From Bacillota bacterium (GTDB lineage: Bacteria; Bacillota; Clostridia; Acetivibrionales; JAMNXU01): a DNA stretch of 64,000 nt. How positions within the stretch are numbered: position 1 is the stretch's first letter; every line of letters begins with the position of its first letter. Under the pieces are notes generated by a model, which searched no databases, was not told the DNA's origin, and saw only the letters and a list, made by a program, of their open reading frames with translations. The stretch covers positions 1 to 64,000 of the forward strand of contig JAMNXU010000039.1 in NCBI GenBank assembly GCA_023623175.1, written 5' to 3'. Shown one piece after another: positions 31,075 through 40,653 of this stretch. A program made the position numbers and the translations under genes.

Positions 31075-31804
31075 GTTTTTTGTGAGCAGGGATGATATCC
31101 AGGGCGATATCGTTTATATCCGCGACAGTGATGCAAGGCATATCAGGCAGGTTTTGAGAATGGTTCCCGGAGAACGCCTGACTGTATGTGATGGCGCAGG
31201 CATGGATTATCACGGGCACATTGACGCCATCGACAAAGACATGATCATTGTCAAAATAACGGAATCCGAAGTAAACAGGACCGAGCCGCCCGTTGAAATC
31301 ACGCTGTACCAGGGCATTCCCAAGTCGGATAAAATGGATTACATAATCCAGAAATGCACCGAGCTTGGTATCAGGAAAATTGTGCCGGTGCTTACGGAAA
31401 GGACGGTAGTCAAGCTCTCTGCGGATAACAGCGGTCCGAAAATAACAAGGTGGAGAAGAATAGCCGCCGAGGCGGCCAAGCAGTGCCAGAGAGGGAGAAT
31501 ACCTGATATTGCCGAGCCCTGTGGTTTCGCAGTTTCAGTGGAACAGGCATCCCGGGAGGGAATGGCGATAATTCCCTACGAAAATGAGAAAAGCACCGGT
31601 ATTAAAAGCATAGTTGACAGGTACAGGGATGGCGGCATATCAATATTGATAGGTCCCGAAGGAGGTTTTTCGGAAAGGGAGATAGGGTTTGCCGTGGAAT
31701 CGGGCATTATTCCGGTGACACTGGGTCCCAGGATCCTGCGGACCGAAACGGCAGGGGTTGCGGCTTTGACCGTACTGATGTATGAATTCGGTGACCTGGG
31801 ATGA
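31067..31804 (+). CDS. rsmE: 16S rRNA m3U1498 methyltransferase RsmE
   Basis: RsmE methylates U1498 of 16S rRNA. The 245-residue SPOUT-fold protein has an N-terminal PUA-like part and the C-terminal knot motifs GPEGGFSEREI (about residue 193) and LGPRILRTETAGVAAL (about 218). The start MARFFVS at 31067 overlaps the end of prmA; the longer track frame lies inside prmA and is rejected. The last gene of the heat-shock-linked cluster. Confidence 0.95.
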   Translation: MARFFVSRDDIQGDIVYIRDSDARHIRQVLRMVPGERLTVCDGAGMDYHGHIDAIDKDMIIVKITESEVNRTEPPVEITLYQGIPKSDKMDYIIQKCTELGIRKIVPVLTERTVVKLSADNSGPKITRWRRIAAEAAKQCQRGRIPDIAEPCGFAVSVEQASREGMAIIPYENEKSTGIKSIVDRYRDGGISILIGPEGGFSEREIGFAVESGIIPVTLGPRILRTETAGVAALTVLMYEFGDLG

Positions 31805-31918
31805 AACCGGGCATGAAACGGTTGTTTTTCGACATCGTTCATAAAACAGAGTAAACGGAAGAAAATAAGAAGAAACAGGGCAAATTTAATTAAACGGGCT
31901 TTATTTTCTGTTTTTTTG

Positions 31919-31927
31919 TGTTATAAT
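31919..31927 (+). promoter_or_regulatory. Extended -10 promoter for yicC
   Basis: TGTTATAAT with a poor -35 (CTTTAT) lies 64 bases before the yicC start. It marks a new unit after rsmE. Confidence 0.5.
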
Positions 31928-31991
31928 ACATAGATGAATCGGCAGCATTTTGCAACAAAGGAAAAGTTGCTTGACAAGGAAGGTTTTTTTG

Positions 31992-32870
31992 ATGATTCGC
32001 AGCATGACAGGTTATGGCAGAGGGGTATCGCGCGACCAGGGGAAAGAGTTCCTCGTAGAGATAAAATCGGTGAATCACAGGTATTCCGATATTTTCGTCA
32101 AATTGCCGAAGCATCTGTCCTTCCTGGAGGACAGGGTCAGAGAAACGGCGGGGAAAAATCTTTCGAGAGGTAAAATTGACATATATATTACGTATACCGA
32201 CACGGGAGAAGACTCAAAGGTTGTTTTGCTTGACGAACCTCTTGTAAGCGCATATATCAGGGCTCTCAACGAACTCAGGGACCGGTTCGGCCTCAAGGAC
32301 GACATCTCGGTGTCACTGGTGTCAAGGTTTCCCGATGTACTCAGGGTTGAAAAAGCCGAGGAAGATGAGGAAAAGCTCTGGGAACTCCTAAAAAGGGCGC
32401 TTGACGAAGCGATTGATTCCCTTGTCAGGATGAGGGAGAACGAAGGAGCCAAGCTGAAAGATGACCTGTTAAACAAGACTGTATACATAGACAGCATCAT
32501 CAGTGAAATAGCTTCAAGGGCTCCCGAAGTCGTAAAGGAATACAGGAAACGTCTTGAAAGCAGGATCAGGGAACTTATCGATCAGCAGCCCGTAGATGAG
32601 ACGCGTATAGCCATGGAAGTAGCGATTTTTGCAGATCGCTGCAGCATAGATGAGGAACTGACACGGCTGCGGAGCCACATCAGCCAGATGCGGCAGGCTT
32701 TTGAGCTGGAAGAACCTGTGGGCAGGAAACTGGATTTCCTGGTCCAGGAAATGAACCGGGAGATCAACACCATAGGTTCCAAGGCCAACGATTTGTTTAT
32801 ATCAAAATGTGTTGTGGAATTGAAAAGTGAAATGGAAAAAATAAGAGAACAGGTCCAAAACATAGAGTAA
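31992..32870 (+). CDS. yicC: YicC/YloC family endoribonuclease
   Basis: A 292-residue member of the YicC/YloC family, an endoribonuclease involved in small-RNA or mRNA decay. The N-terminus [11 protein letters not shown] and the C-terminal DUF1732-type region with [15 protein letters not shown] are diagnostic. AAGGAAGG precedes the ATG at 31992; the longer track start is not supported. It is followed by remA, as in Bacillus (yloC-remA-gmk-rpoZ). Confidence 0.93.
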   Translation: MIRSMTGYGRGVSRDQGKEFLVEIKSVNHRYSDIFVKLPKHLSFLEDRVRETAGKNLSRGKIDIYITYTDTGEDSKVVLLDEPLVSAYIRALNELRDRFGLKDDISVSLVSRFPDVLRVEKAEEDEEKLWELLKRALDEAIDSLVRMRENEGAKLKDDLLNKTVYIDSIISEIASRAPEVVKEYRKRLESRIRELIDQQPVDETRIAMEVAIFADRCSIDEELTRLRSHISQMRQAFELEEPVGRKLDFLVQEMNREINTIGSKANDLFISKCVVELKSEMEKIREQVQNIE

Positions 32871-32887
32871 TGGAATGGAGGGATTTT

Positions 32888-33160
32888 ATGAAGCTCATTA
32901 ACATTGGATTCGGCAATATAGTTTCGGCCGACAGGCTGATAGCAGTAGTGAGCCCCGAATCCGCTCCTATAAAGAGGATTATTCGGGAAGCTCAGGACAG
33001 GGGTATGTGCATAGACGCCACGTATGGCAGAAGGACCAGGGCTGTCATAATTACCGACAGCGACCACGTGATTTTGTCCGCTGTTCAGCCTGAAACGGTA
33101 GCTCACAGGCTTAATGCAAAGGATACCGACGATACCACGGTTACAGGTATTGATGAATAG
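32888..33160 (+). CDS. remA: Extracellular matrix regulator RemA-like protein
   Basis: A 90-residue DUF370 protein. [16 protein letters not shown] and the [14 protein letters not shown] segment match RemA, a DNA-binding activator of biofilm and osmoprotection genes in Bacillus. GGAGGG precedes the ATG at 32888. The last 15 residues are acidic and Thr-rich and may be lineage-specific. It normally precedes gmk; here rpoZ follows after about 80 bases. Confidence 0.93.
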   Translation: MKLINIGFGNIVSADRLIAVVSPESAPIKRIIREAQDRGMCIDATYGRRTRAVIITDSDHVILSAVQPETVAHRLNAKDTDDTTVTGIDE

Positions 33161-33241
33161 ATAAACAGTTAACACAACAAACAACAGGATGTTGGATATG
33201 TAAAAATGAATACGCACCGATTTTCCCAGGAGGTTTTGCAA

Positions 33242-33478
33242 ATGAACGATTTCGCTCGCAAAGAGCTTTCGATGATTGAGCCGCCGATTCATGAGTTGCT
33301 CGAAAAGGTGGACAGCAGATACACTCTTGTGGTAGAAACAGCAAAACGCGCGCGTCAGCTGGTTAACGGGGCGCAGAAACTCGTGGATGTAAATTCCGAC
33401 AAGCCGGTTACCATAGCCGTACATGAGATAAACAAAAAAAAGATCACCTATTTGAGAACTAAGCACGGCATAAAATGA
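33242..33478 (+). CDS. rpoZ: RNA polymerase omega subunit
   Basis: Omega assists RNA polymerase assembly. The 78-residue protein has MIEPPIHELLEKVDSRYTLV and AKRARQL, the omega core around the TLV...KRARQ motif. AGGAGGTTTTGCAA precedes the ATG at 33242; the track start at 33206 has no such site. In many Firmicutes coaBC and priA follow rpoZ; here a terminator and a GtrA-like gene follow. Confidence 0.92.
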   Translation: MNDFARKELSMIEPPIHELLEKVDSRYTLVVETAKRARQLVNGAQKLVDVNSDKPVTIAVHEINKKKITYLRTKHGIK

Positions 33479-33513
33479 TTTATTCCCTTTGACGCCGTTT
33501 TTTTCTGAAAAGA

Positions 33514-33555
33514 CTGGGAAAAGTGTAGCCTTGCTACGGCTTTCTCAGCCTTTTT
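33514..33555 (+). terminator. Intrinsic terminator after rpoZ
   Basis: A three-part stem (CTGGG/CTCAG, AAAG/CTTT, GTAGC/GCTAC) with small internal loops is followed by CCTTTTT. Confidence 0.78.
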
Positions 33556-33851
33556 AATTTAACGATACATTTTCGACCGGATTGATACTATTATGTCGCA
33601 TTGATATTGCAACGCGGCGAATTTTTGTACTATATTGTATATATTGTTTTGCATTGTTTTGGAGTTCATTGAATTTTCATATAAGATGTTGCATCAGCAT
33701 TGCTGACCTGCATCATGGGTTTAAAACTGTGCCGATTGTGTTGAATTGCTGCGTTTTGACTATCCTGTATTATTTGATGTTGATTTGCTTTTACAGGACT
33801 TTTTCATGTATGACACAATTTGCGCACGGCCGCCAGGGGGTGATAAAAACG
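33556..33851 (+). other. T-rich spacer upstream of the GtrA-like gene
   Basis: No gene is supported. The upstream part of the long ORF is T-rich and lacks a ribosome site. Imperfect units of TATTGT/CATTGT around 33630-33660 recall the repeats in other spacers. Confidence 0.4.
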
Positions 33852-34250
33852 ATGGCGGATTTGAAAGCCCTGGTTTCACAGATAATCAGGTTTGGCCTGG
33901 TTGGCGTGCTCAACACGGTTATTACCCAGGGATTGATTTTTCTGCTGCAAAATTTTGCCGGCGTGCATTATGTGGCGTCAAATGTCGTGGGTTATGCCGC
34001 GGGCATAACGAACAGCTACATATGCAACAGGATATGGGTTTTCAAAAGCAGGGGTTCAATCAGGACTGAAACGATGAAGTTCCTTGTTGTCACGGGAGCG
34101 TGTTATCTTCTGCAACTGGGATTTCTCGTAATTTTAAAGGAAGGTTTCAATGTGGGAAAGAACGCTGCACAGCTCATATCAATGGTTTTTTATTCGTGCC
34201 TCAATTTTGTAGGGCAGAGGACGTTTACATACTCTGACAGGGAACAATAA
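33852..34250 (+). CDS. GtrA-like membrane protein
   Basis: A 132-residue protein with about four membrane segments and the GtrA-family opening IIRFGLVGVLNTVI and AGITNSYICNRIWVF. GtrA proteins are thought to help move lipid-linked sugars across the membrane for cell-surface glycosylation. The start is placed at 33852 behind AGGGGGTGA; the longer track frame is not supported. No glycosyltransferase lies next to it, so partner and substrate are unknown. Confidence 0.85.
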   Translation: MADLKALVSQIIRFGLVGVLNTVITQGLIFLLQNFAGVHYVASNVVGYAAGITNSYICNRIWVFKSRGSIRTETMKFLVVTGACYLLQLGFLVILKEGFNVGKNAAQLISMVFYSCLNFVGQRTFTYSDREQ

Positions 34251-34271
34251 TATTTTGATGATATACAAACA

Positions 34272-34280
34272 TGATATACT
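34272..34280 (+). promoter_or_regulatory. Extended -10 promoter for glyQS
   Basis: TGATATACT lies 27 bases before the TTG start. The -35 (TTTTGA) is weak. No T-box leader is present. Confidence 0.45.
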
Positions 34281-34306
34281 AACCACATAGACTGGAGGGA
34301 ATATTT

Positions 34307-35695
34307 TTGGCTGTTGAAAAAACCATGGAAAAAATTGTAGCATTGGCGAAGAACAGGGGCTTTGTATTTCCCGGATCGGAGATATACGGAGGATTGGCCA
34401 ATGCCTGGGATTACGGACCGCTTGGAGTGGAACTGAAAAATAACGTGAAAAAAGCCTGGTGGAAAAAATTCATACAGGAAAACCCTTACAACGTGGGAGT
34501 GGACTGCGCCATTCTTATGAACCCCCAGGTATGGGTGGCTTCAGGACATGTCAAGAGCTTCAACGATCCGCTTATTGACTGCAAGGACTGCAAGGCGAGG
34601 CACAGGGCGGACAAGATGATAGCGGACTGGAACAGCGAAAAAGGCATAGATATAAAGGTTGACGGCTGGAGCAACGGGCAGCTGATGCAGTATATCCGCG
34701 ACAATGACTTAACATGTCCCAAGTGCGGCTCGAAAAATTTCACCGAGGTAAGAGACTTCAACATGATGTTTAAAACATACCAGGGCGTTACCGAGGATTC
34801 CAAGGCCGAGATTTATTTGCGTCCTGAAACTGCCCAGGGTATTTTTGTGAATTTCAAGAACGTAGCGAGGACTACGAGGAAAAAGCTGCCTTTCGGAATA
34901 GGCCAGATAGGCAAAGCTTTCAGGAATGAAATCACGCCGGGTAACTTTACGTTCAGGACGAGGGAATTCGAGCAGATGGAGCTTGAATTCTTCTGCGAAC
35001 CCGGTACGGACCTCGAATGGTTTGAATACTGGAAGGAGTTTTGTATAAACTGGCTGCTGGACCTGGGCCTGAAAAAGGAAAACATCAGGACGAGGGACCA
35101 TTCAAAGGAAGAGCTGGCCTTTTACAGCAATGCGACCACCGATATCGAGTACCTGTTCCCCTTTGGTTGGGGCGAATTGTGGGGAATTGCGGACAGGACC
35201 GACTACGATCTTAAACAGCATATGGAGTATTCAAAGGAAGATCTTTCGTGGTTTGACCCTGCAACGAACCAGAAATACGTGCCCTATTGCATTGAACCTT
35301 CGCTGGGAGCGGACAGGGTAACGCTGGCGTTCCTGTGTGACGCCTACGACGAGGAGCAGCTTGCAGAGGACGACGTGAGGACGGTGCTCAGGTTCCATCC
35401 TGCGCTGGCCCCGGTAAAAATAGCAGTGCTGCCGCTTTCCAAGAAACTTGGAGATGAAGCGTACAAGATTTATGAAAAACTGATCAAAAAATATGTATGC
35501 GAATATGACGAGACGGGCAGCATAGGCAAGAGGTACCGCAGGCAGGACGAAATAGGCACTCCCTACTGTATCACCTTTGATTTTGATTCCCTCGAAGACG
35601 GCTGCGTTACAGTAAGGGACAGGGACACAATGCAGCAGGAAAGGATAAAAATAGACGCGCTTGACGAATATTTTAACGGCAGGTTCGATTTTTAG
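34307..35695 (+). CDS. glyQS: Glycyl-tRNA synthetase, dimeric (eukaryote/archaeal-like) type
   Basis: This single-chain 462-residue GlyRS charges tRNA-Gly and is the alpha2 type, not the separate alpha and beta chains found in many bacteria. Class II motifs include [13 protein letters not shown] (about 180), motif 2 [21 protein letters not shown] (about 205) and the C-terminal anticodon domain (about 365-462). The TTG start is supported by GGAGGG seven bases upstream, giving MAVEKTMEK. Confidence 0.95.
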   Translation: MAVEKTMEKIVALAKNRGFVFPGSEIYGGLANAWDYGPLGVELKNNVKKAWWKKFIQENPYNVGVDCAILMNPQVWVASGHVKSFNDPLIDCKDCKARHRADKMIADWNSEKGIDIKVDGWSNGQLMQYIRDNDLTCPKCGSKNFTEVRDFNMMFKTYQGVTEDSKAEIYLRPETAQGIFVNFKNVARTTRKKLPFGIGQIGKAFRNEITPGNFTFRTREFEQMELEFFCEPGTDLEWFEYWKEFCINWLLDLGLKKENIRTRDHSKEELAFYSNATTDIEYLFPFGWGELWGIADRTDYDLKQHMEYSKEDLSWFDPATNQKYVPYCIEPSLGADRVTLAFLCDAYDEEQLAEDDVRTVLRFHPALAPVKIAVLPLSKKLGDEAYKIYEKLIKKYVCEYDETGSIGKRYRRQDEIGTPYCITFDFDSLEDGCVTVRDRDTMQQERIKIDALDEYFNGRFDF

Positions 35696-35798
35696 AACGA
35701 ACAGGCAACAGGTATAAACGGAAGAAGAAAAGGGAAATTTTAAAATAACGATTATGAAGGGTTTTCCACGTAAAAAATAATGAAATTTCTGAAATTTA

Positions 35799-35807
35799 TG
35801 TTATAAT
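35799..35807 (+). promoter_or_regulatory. Extended -10 promoter for ppdK
   Basis: TGTTATAAT lies about 98 bases before the ppdK start. The -35 region (AATGAA) is poor. Confidence 0.5.
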
Positions 35808-35904
35808 ATTATAGGTTTTTTTGGTTTTTGTTTCAGTATGCGAACGGGGCAGTATCTGTTAATGTATTCTCATGTTGAATTAATTTTGGTATAGGAGGTA
35901 ACTT

Positions 35905-38544
35905 ATGACGAAATATGTCTATCTCTTCAGCGAAGGCAATGCCTCGATGAGGAATCTTCTGGGCGGAAAAGGCGCGAATCTGGCTGAAATGACCGGTTTG
36001 GGGCTCCCGGTGCCAAGAGGTTTTACTGTTACAACTGAAGCGTGCACAAGGTATTATGCCGACGGGCAGACTATTGCACAGGAAATACAGGATCAGATTT
36101 ATGAGGCTCTGGCAAAAACCGAGCAAATTGTCGGAAAGAAATTCGGCGATCCCTCGAATCCGCTGCTTGTATCAGTGCGTTCCGGAGCGAGGGCTTCCAT
36201 GCCGGGCATGATGGATACAATTCTTAACCTGGGTATAAATGACGAGGTTGTGGAAGGCCTTGCGAAGCTGACCAACAATCCCAGGTTTGCTTATGACAGC
36301 TACAGAAGATTCATACAGATGTTCAGCGACGTCGTAATGGAAATCGAAAGGCTCAAGTTCGAAAATATTCTGGATGATGTGAAGCGTGCAAAGAACGTGG
36401 AACACGACACGGAACTCACGGTCGACGACCTGAAGGAAGTTGTGCGCAGGTACAAGGAATTATTCAGGAAGGAGAAAGGTTTTGATTTTCCGCAGGATCC
36501 CAGGGTACAGCTGATGGAAGCCGTGAAGGCCGTTTTCCGATCCTGGGAAAATCCGCGCGCAGTCGTTTACAGGAGGCTTAATGACATCCCGAGCGACTGG
36601 GGTACTGCTGTAAACGTGCAGGAAATGGTCTTCGGAAACATGGGCAATGACTCAGGTACGGGCGTTGCATTCACCAGGAATCCTTCCACGGGTGAAAAGA
36701 AGCTTTACGGAGAATTCCTGATGAATGCCCAGGGCGAAGATGTCGTCGCAGGTATAAGGACGCCCCAGTCTATTGATCAGCTCAGGGAGATCAACCCTGA
36801 AATCTACAACCAGTTCGTGGAAATAGCAGAAAAACTGGAAAAGCATTACAGGGACATGCAGGACATGGAGTTTACCATTGAAAGAGGCAAGCTGTTCATG
36901 CTCCAGACCAGGAACGGCAAAAGAACTGCTGCAGCGGCGCTCAAGATTGCCGTAGACCTCGTCAGGGAAGGCATGATAACCAAGGAAGAGGCCGTTCTGA
37001 AGGTCGATCCGAAACAGCTTGATACGCTGCTCCATCCGACCTTTGATCCCGCGGCTTTGAAAAAGGCCGTGCCCATTGCGAAGGGACTGCCGGCTTCACC
37101 CGGAGCCGCAACGGGCAAGATTTACTTTACGGCCGAGGATGCCGTCAATGCGGTCAAGAACGGCGAAAGCAAGGTTATCCTTGTAAGGCTTGAAACTTCA
37201 CCGGAAGATATCGAGGGAATGCATGTTTCCCAGGGTATACTCACCGGACGCGGCGGCATGACCTCCCACGCTGCGGTTGTAGCGCGCGGAATGGGTACCT
37301 GCTGCGTTGCGGGCTGCGGTGAAATCAGGATCAATGAAGAAGAGAAATACTTCATAGACAAGAACGGCAAGAAATACGTTGAAGGCGACTGGATTTCCCT
37401 TGACGGTTCCACGGGCAACGTGTACGGCGAACAGCTGCCTACGGTCGCGCCTGAAATGGTCGGCGATTTTGCGACCCTCATGAGCTGGGCCGATGAAATC
37501 AGGGTTCTCAAGGTCAGGACCAATGCCGACACGCCGGCAGACGCAGCCCAGGCTTACAAGTTCGGTGCCGAAGGTATCGGTCTTTGCCGTACGGAGCATA
37601 TGTTCTTCGAACCTGACAGAATTCCCGCAATGAGGGAAATGATTGTTGCAAGGTCCCTGGAACAAAGAAAGAAAGCCCTTGAAAAACTGCTGCCGATGCA
37701 GAGGAGCGACTTTGAAAAGATATTTACTGAAATGAAGGGTCATCCCGTTACAATCAGGTTCCTGGATCCCCCGCTTCATGAATTCCTGCCCCAGGACGAT
37801 GAAGACATAGCGGCTCTTGCAAAGGAAATGGGCATGAGTTATGAAGATTTGAAGGCAGTGGTCAATGACCTGCATGAATTCAACCCGATGATGGGCCACA
37901 GGGGATGCCGCCTTGCGGTTTCCTATCCTGAAATAGCCGAAATGCAGACAAGGGCTGTCATTGAGGCTGCCATCAATGTAAACAGGAAAGGCATGAATGT
38001 CGTTCCTGAAATCATGATCCCGCTCGTGGGCGACGTCAAGGAACTGAAATATATCAAGGATGTTGTGGTAAGGACTGCTGACGAGATAATCAGGAATTCC
38101 GGAATCAAGCTCGAATACAAGGTCGGAACAATGATAGAGATTCCGAGAGCTGCAATTACCGCCGATGAAATCGCACGGGAAGCCGAGTTCTTCTCCTTCG
38201 GAACCAACGACCTGACCCAGATGACATTCGGATTCAGCCGTGACGACGCAGGCAAGTTCCTCGAGGAATATTACAGCAAGAAGATCTACGAATTCGATCC
38301 GTTTGAGAAGCTTGACCAGAACGGCGTAGGCAAGCTGATGGAAATGGCTGTAAAACTCGGAAAATCGACAAGACCGGATATCAAGCTCGGTATCTGCGGA
38401 GAACACGGCGGAGATCCTTCGTCGGTGGAATTCTGCCACAGGATTGGCCTCGATTATGTCTCCTGCTCGCCGTACCGCGTGCCGATTGCAAGGCTTGCGG
38501 CTGCACAGGCCCAGGTTAATTATCCGAGGGAGAAAAAACAATAA
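35905..38544 (+). CDS. ppdK: Pyruvate, phosphate dikinase
   Basis: PPDK interconverts pyruvate + ATP + Pi and PEP + AMP + PPi and serves glycolysis in several cellulolytic Clostridia that lack pyruvate kinase flux. The 879-residue enzyme has the ATP-grasp domain (about 1-340), the phosphohistidine domain with GGMTSHAAVVARGMG (about 450) and the PEP/pyruvate barrel ending with GICGEHGGDPSSVEFC (about 830), which carries the catalytic cysteine. AGGAGGTAAC precedes the ATG. No regulatory-protein gene lies nearby. Confidence 0.97.
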   Translation: MTKYVYLFSEGNASMRNLLGGKGANLAEMTGLGLPVPRGFTVTTEACTRYYADGQTIAQEIQDQIYEALAKTEQIVGKKFGDPSNPLLVSVRSGARASMPGMMDTILNLGINDEVVEGLAKLTNNPRFAYDSYRRFIQMFSDVVMEIERLKFENILDDVKRAKNVEHDTELTVDDLKEVVRRYKELFRKEKGFDFPQDPRVQLMEAVKAVFRSWENPRAVVYRRLNDIPSDWGTAVNVQEMVFGNMGNDSGTGVAFTRNPSTGEKKLYGEFLMNAQGEDVVAGIRTPQSIDQLREINPEIYNQFVEIAEKLEKHYRDMQDMEFTIERGKLFMLQTRNGKRTAAAALKIAVDLVREGMITKEEAVLKVDPKQLDTLLHPTFDPAALKKAVPIAKGLPASPGAATGKIYFTAEDAVNAVKNGESKVILVRLETSPEDIEGMHVSQGILTGRGGMTSHAAVVARGMGTCCVAGCGEIRINEEEKYFIDKNGKKYVEGDWISLDGSTGNVYGEQLPTVAPEMVGDFATLMSWADEIRVLKVRTNADTPADAAQAYKFGAEGIGLCRTEHMFFEPDRIPAMREMIVARSLEQRKKALEKLLPMQRSDFEKIFTEMKGHPVTIRFLDPPLHEFLPQDDEDIAALAKEMGMSYEDLKAVVNDLHEFNPMMGHRGCRLAVSYPEIAEMQTRAVIEAAINVNRKGMNVVPEIMIPLVGDVKELKYIKDVVVRTADEIIRNSGIKLEYKVGTMIEIPRAAITADEIAREAEFFSFGTNDLTQMTFGFSRDDAGKFLEEYYSKKIYEFDPFEKLDQNGVGKLMEMAVKLGKSTRPDIKLGICGEHGGDPSSVEFCHRIGLDYVSCSPYRVPIARLAAAQAQVNYPREKKQ

Positions 38545-38592
38545 AATTTTGCAGCAGAATAATAAGCAAAATATCAGCGGCAGATAAGAGAC

Positions 38593-38633
38593 GGGGACGG
38601 ATCTCATGTTTCATGAGGCATGAGACCGTCCCC
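38593..38633. repeat. Long GC-rich hairpin, REP-like
   Basis: GGGGACGG-A-TCTCATG pairs with CATGAGA-CCGTCCCC around a 10-base loop: 15 pairs with one bulge. The following TGTATTT is not a proper T-tract, so terminator function is uncertain. The GGGGACGG/CCGTCCCC ends resemble dispersed repeats I recall in many Clostridia. Confidence 0.6.
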
Positions 38634-38873
38634 TGTATTTAAAAAAATATAAATGCAGAGTCTTTATTTTTAACAAATGCTTAATTTAAGAAGCTCGTGA
38701 AATTCCGGAATTTATGCTATATTGCTGAAGACGGGATTGATCCGAAAGAGAAGATTGATACAGAAAAACATCCTGGTTGCCATGCATCCTGGATAAAATA
38801 AAGTTCTGAATTTTCTTTAAATTTCCCAATGGAATTTAATTTGATTGCACTTTATTAGCGGGAGGTGAAAAAA

Positions 38874-40421
38874 GTGGACTATGGGCGCATAACCGGCATG
38901 CTTGACAGGACTTTCGCGTGGTCGCTTGCCCGTACCTTTTCCCGGGAAGAGGCGGAGGAGCTGACACAGGAAATCCTGTTCCAGGCAATCAAAAGCATCG
39001 GAGAGCTTCGTGACGACAGCAAATTTGAACCGTGGTTCTGGCGCCTTGCCGAAATAACGTTGAAAGTTTTCAAGCGAGGCAGGGCAAAAAATCGCAGTAC
39101 CATGTCCTTTTATGAAGTAACGTACCTGGCTTTTGAAGATGAATACAATTTTGAAGCCGACGAGGAATATCAGAATCTGCGCCGGAGTATAGCCCAGCTG
39201 TCCGCAGTTTACCGGGATATTATCGTGATGCATTATTATGACGGTTTATCCTGCAGGGACATCTCCCAAAAGCTGGGCCTGCCCGAGGGCACGGTCACGT
39301 ACAGGCTCTCGCTGGCCAGGAACAAATTGAAAGAGAGGTGCGATCAAATGAATGAAACAGCATTAAAACCGGTAAAATTAATGATCAACATTATCGGGAG
39401 CGGCAATTACAACGGCGAAGACAGGCCATTTCCAAGCCAGTATATCAATGATGCGTTGTCGCAGAACATCCTGTGGTACTCTTACCGCGAACCCAAGACC
39501 GTGGAAGAGCTCTCTTCGATCACCGGAGTGCCGGCCTATTTCATTGAGGAAAGAATTGACAACCTCGTCCGGCGCGAAGCTGTAATCCAGCCGACGAGGA
39601 AAACAGTGCAGACCAGTTTCCTCATTTTTGACAAAGAAACAGCGGAATATGTTTTTAACAATTCAGGGGATTTTGTTTCTGCAGTGTCGGAAGATTTTTA
39701 CCGCTTGTCCGTCGAACTCACTGAAAAAATGCTGTCATCAGGACTGAAGGCTGCCAATCGTACAAGGGGCGAGATCCAATGCCTGCTTTCAGTCAGACTT
39801 CTGGAAGAATTCGCGGCAGATTACAGTCCCGTCCCATACAGGCAGCTTGAAAGGCGATATGACGGCGGAAGGTGGGATTACCTGGGATTTACTGAAGACG
39901 GAATGGCCAGAGGCAAATTATTCATCAGTATAGAAAAGAGCATGAACGGGTTTGAGGCAGGAAAGCTTGCCCATTATTCCCATCATTTCGAACCCTTTGC
40001 CTACAGGAGGATGATGTATTGCAATGAAATTGATGTTTGCGATGCTGTTCTGCGGGGACAGGAATTGACAGACAAGCAAAAGGAAATTGCCGCAGAACTC
40101 ATTGCGAACGGATACCTTTCAAGGGATGAGTCGGGCAGGATCTTATGCACCATTCCCGTGTTTACCAGGGAGCTGGATGAATTGTTTACCGCAGAGGCAA
40201 AATCAATATTTGCTGACTTCCTGCCTTTTTATGCAGAGGAAGCCGGGAAATACCTGGACGGTTTCCTGAAACTTTTCCCGAAGCATATCAGGGATAAGGC
40301 CAAATGGTTCAGTGCGTATATTTTTGTTTCATTATTCAAGGAAATTGCAAAAGACTGGCATGAAAAAGGCAGGATAAACATACCGCGCGGCGCGGTGTGC
40401 GATGTACTGGTTATGATGTAA
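38874..40421 (+). CDS. ECF-like sigma factor with large C-terminal extension
   Basis: A 515-residue protein. Residues about 5-75 form sigma region 2 (LARTFSREEAEELTQEILFQAIK), and about 95-150 form region 4 with the HTH LSCRDISQKLGLPEGTVTYRLS. The remaining 350 residues are not part of a usual ECF factor. They include a second helix-turn-helix-like stretch (KTVEELSSITGVPAYFIEERIDNL, about 203) and an aromatic-rich region of unknown fold. The start is the GTG at 38874, eight bases after GGAGG; the upstream GTG overlaps that site. No anti-sigma gene is adjacent, so the extension may control the sigma part. Target promoters are unknown. Confidence 0.78.
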   Translation: MDYGRITGMLDRTFAWSLARTFSREEAEELTQEILFQAIKSIGELRDDSKFEPWFWRLAEITLKVFKRGRAKNRSTMSFYEVTYLAFEDEYNFEADEEYQNLRRSIAQLSAVYRDIIVMHYYDGLSCRDISQKLGLPEGTVTYRLSLARNKLKERCDQMNETALKPVKLMINIIGSGNYNGEDRPFPSQYINDALSQNILWYSYREPKTVEELSSITGVPAYFIEERIDNLVRREAVIQPTRKTVQTSFLIFDKETAEYVFNNSGDFVSAVSEDFYRLSVELTEKMLSSGLKAANRTRGEIQCLLSVRLLEEFAADYSPVPYRQLERRYDGGRWDYLGFTEDGMARGKLFISIEKSMNGFEAGKLAHYSHHFEPFAYRRMMYCNEIDVCDAVLRGQELTDKQKEIAAELIANGYLSRDESGRILCTIPVFTRELDELFTAEAKSIFADFLPFYAEEAGKYLDGFLKLFPKHIRDKAKWFSAYIFVSLFKEIAKDWHEKGRINIPRGAVCDVLVMM

Positions 40422-40434
40422 CATTTGCAGCGAA

Positions 40435-40475
40435 GGGCATTGTTCCCGGAAATCAAGGGGCAATGTCCTTTTTTA
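40435..40475 (+). terminator. Intrinsic terminator after the sigma-factor gene
   Basis: GGGCATTG pairs with CAATGTCC, with extra C/G pairs inside, followed by TTTTTTATTTT. Confidence 0.8.
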
Positions 40476-40503
40476 TTTTGCCTGAAAAAGGGCTCCTGCC
40501 AAA

Positions 40504-40542
40504 ATTAAGCAATAATATTAAGCAAAAATATTACGCAAAAAA
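40504..40542 (+). repeat. Three 13-base tandem repeats
   Basis: ATTAAGCAATAAT, ATTAAGCAAAAAT and ATTACGCAAAAAA lie head to tail just upstream of the dsbA-like promoter. Confidence 0.8.
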
Positions 40543-40555
40543 AGGATGGCACATT

Positions 40556-40585
40556 TTGGTTAAAAAATAAAAACGGTGGTACAAT
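40556..40585 (+). promoter_or_regulatory. Promoter for the DsbA-like gene
   Basis: TTGGTT and TACAAT are 18 bases apart, about 68 bases before the start codon. Confidence 0.55.
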
Positions 40586-40653
40586 CTATATTGAAGAATA
40601 ATAAAATTTTATCCGGATTATTCGTCCAACTACATATCAAAGGAGTTAGTGCC

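Noticed and set aside
33161-33241. Remnant of gmk between remA and rpoZ
   Set aside because: The 80 bases encode no P-loop or other guanylate kinase motif in any frame.
37198-38607. 469-residue minus-strand ORF
   Set aside because: It is antisense to ppdK, whose motifs are clear; a shadow frame.
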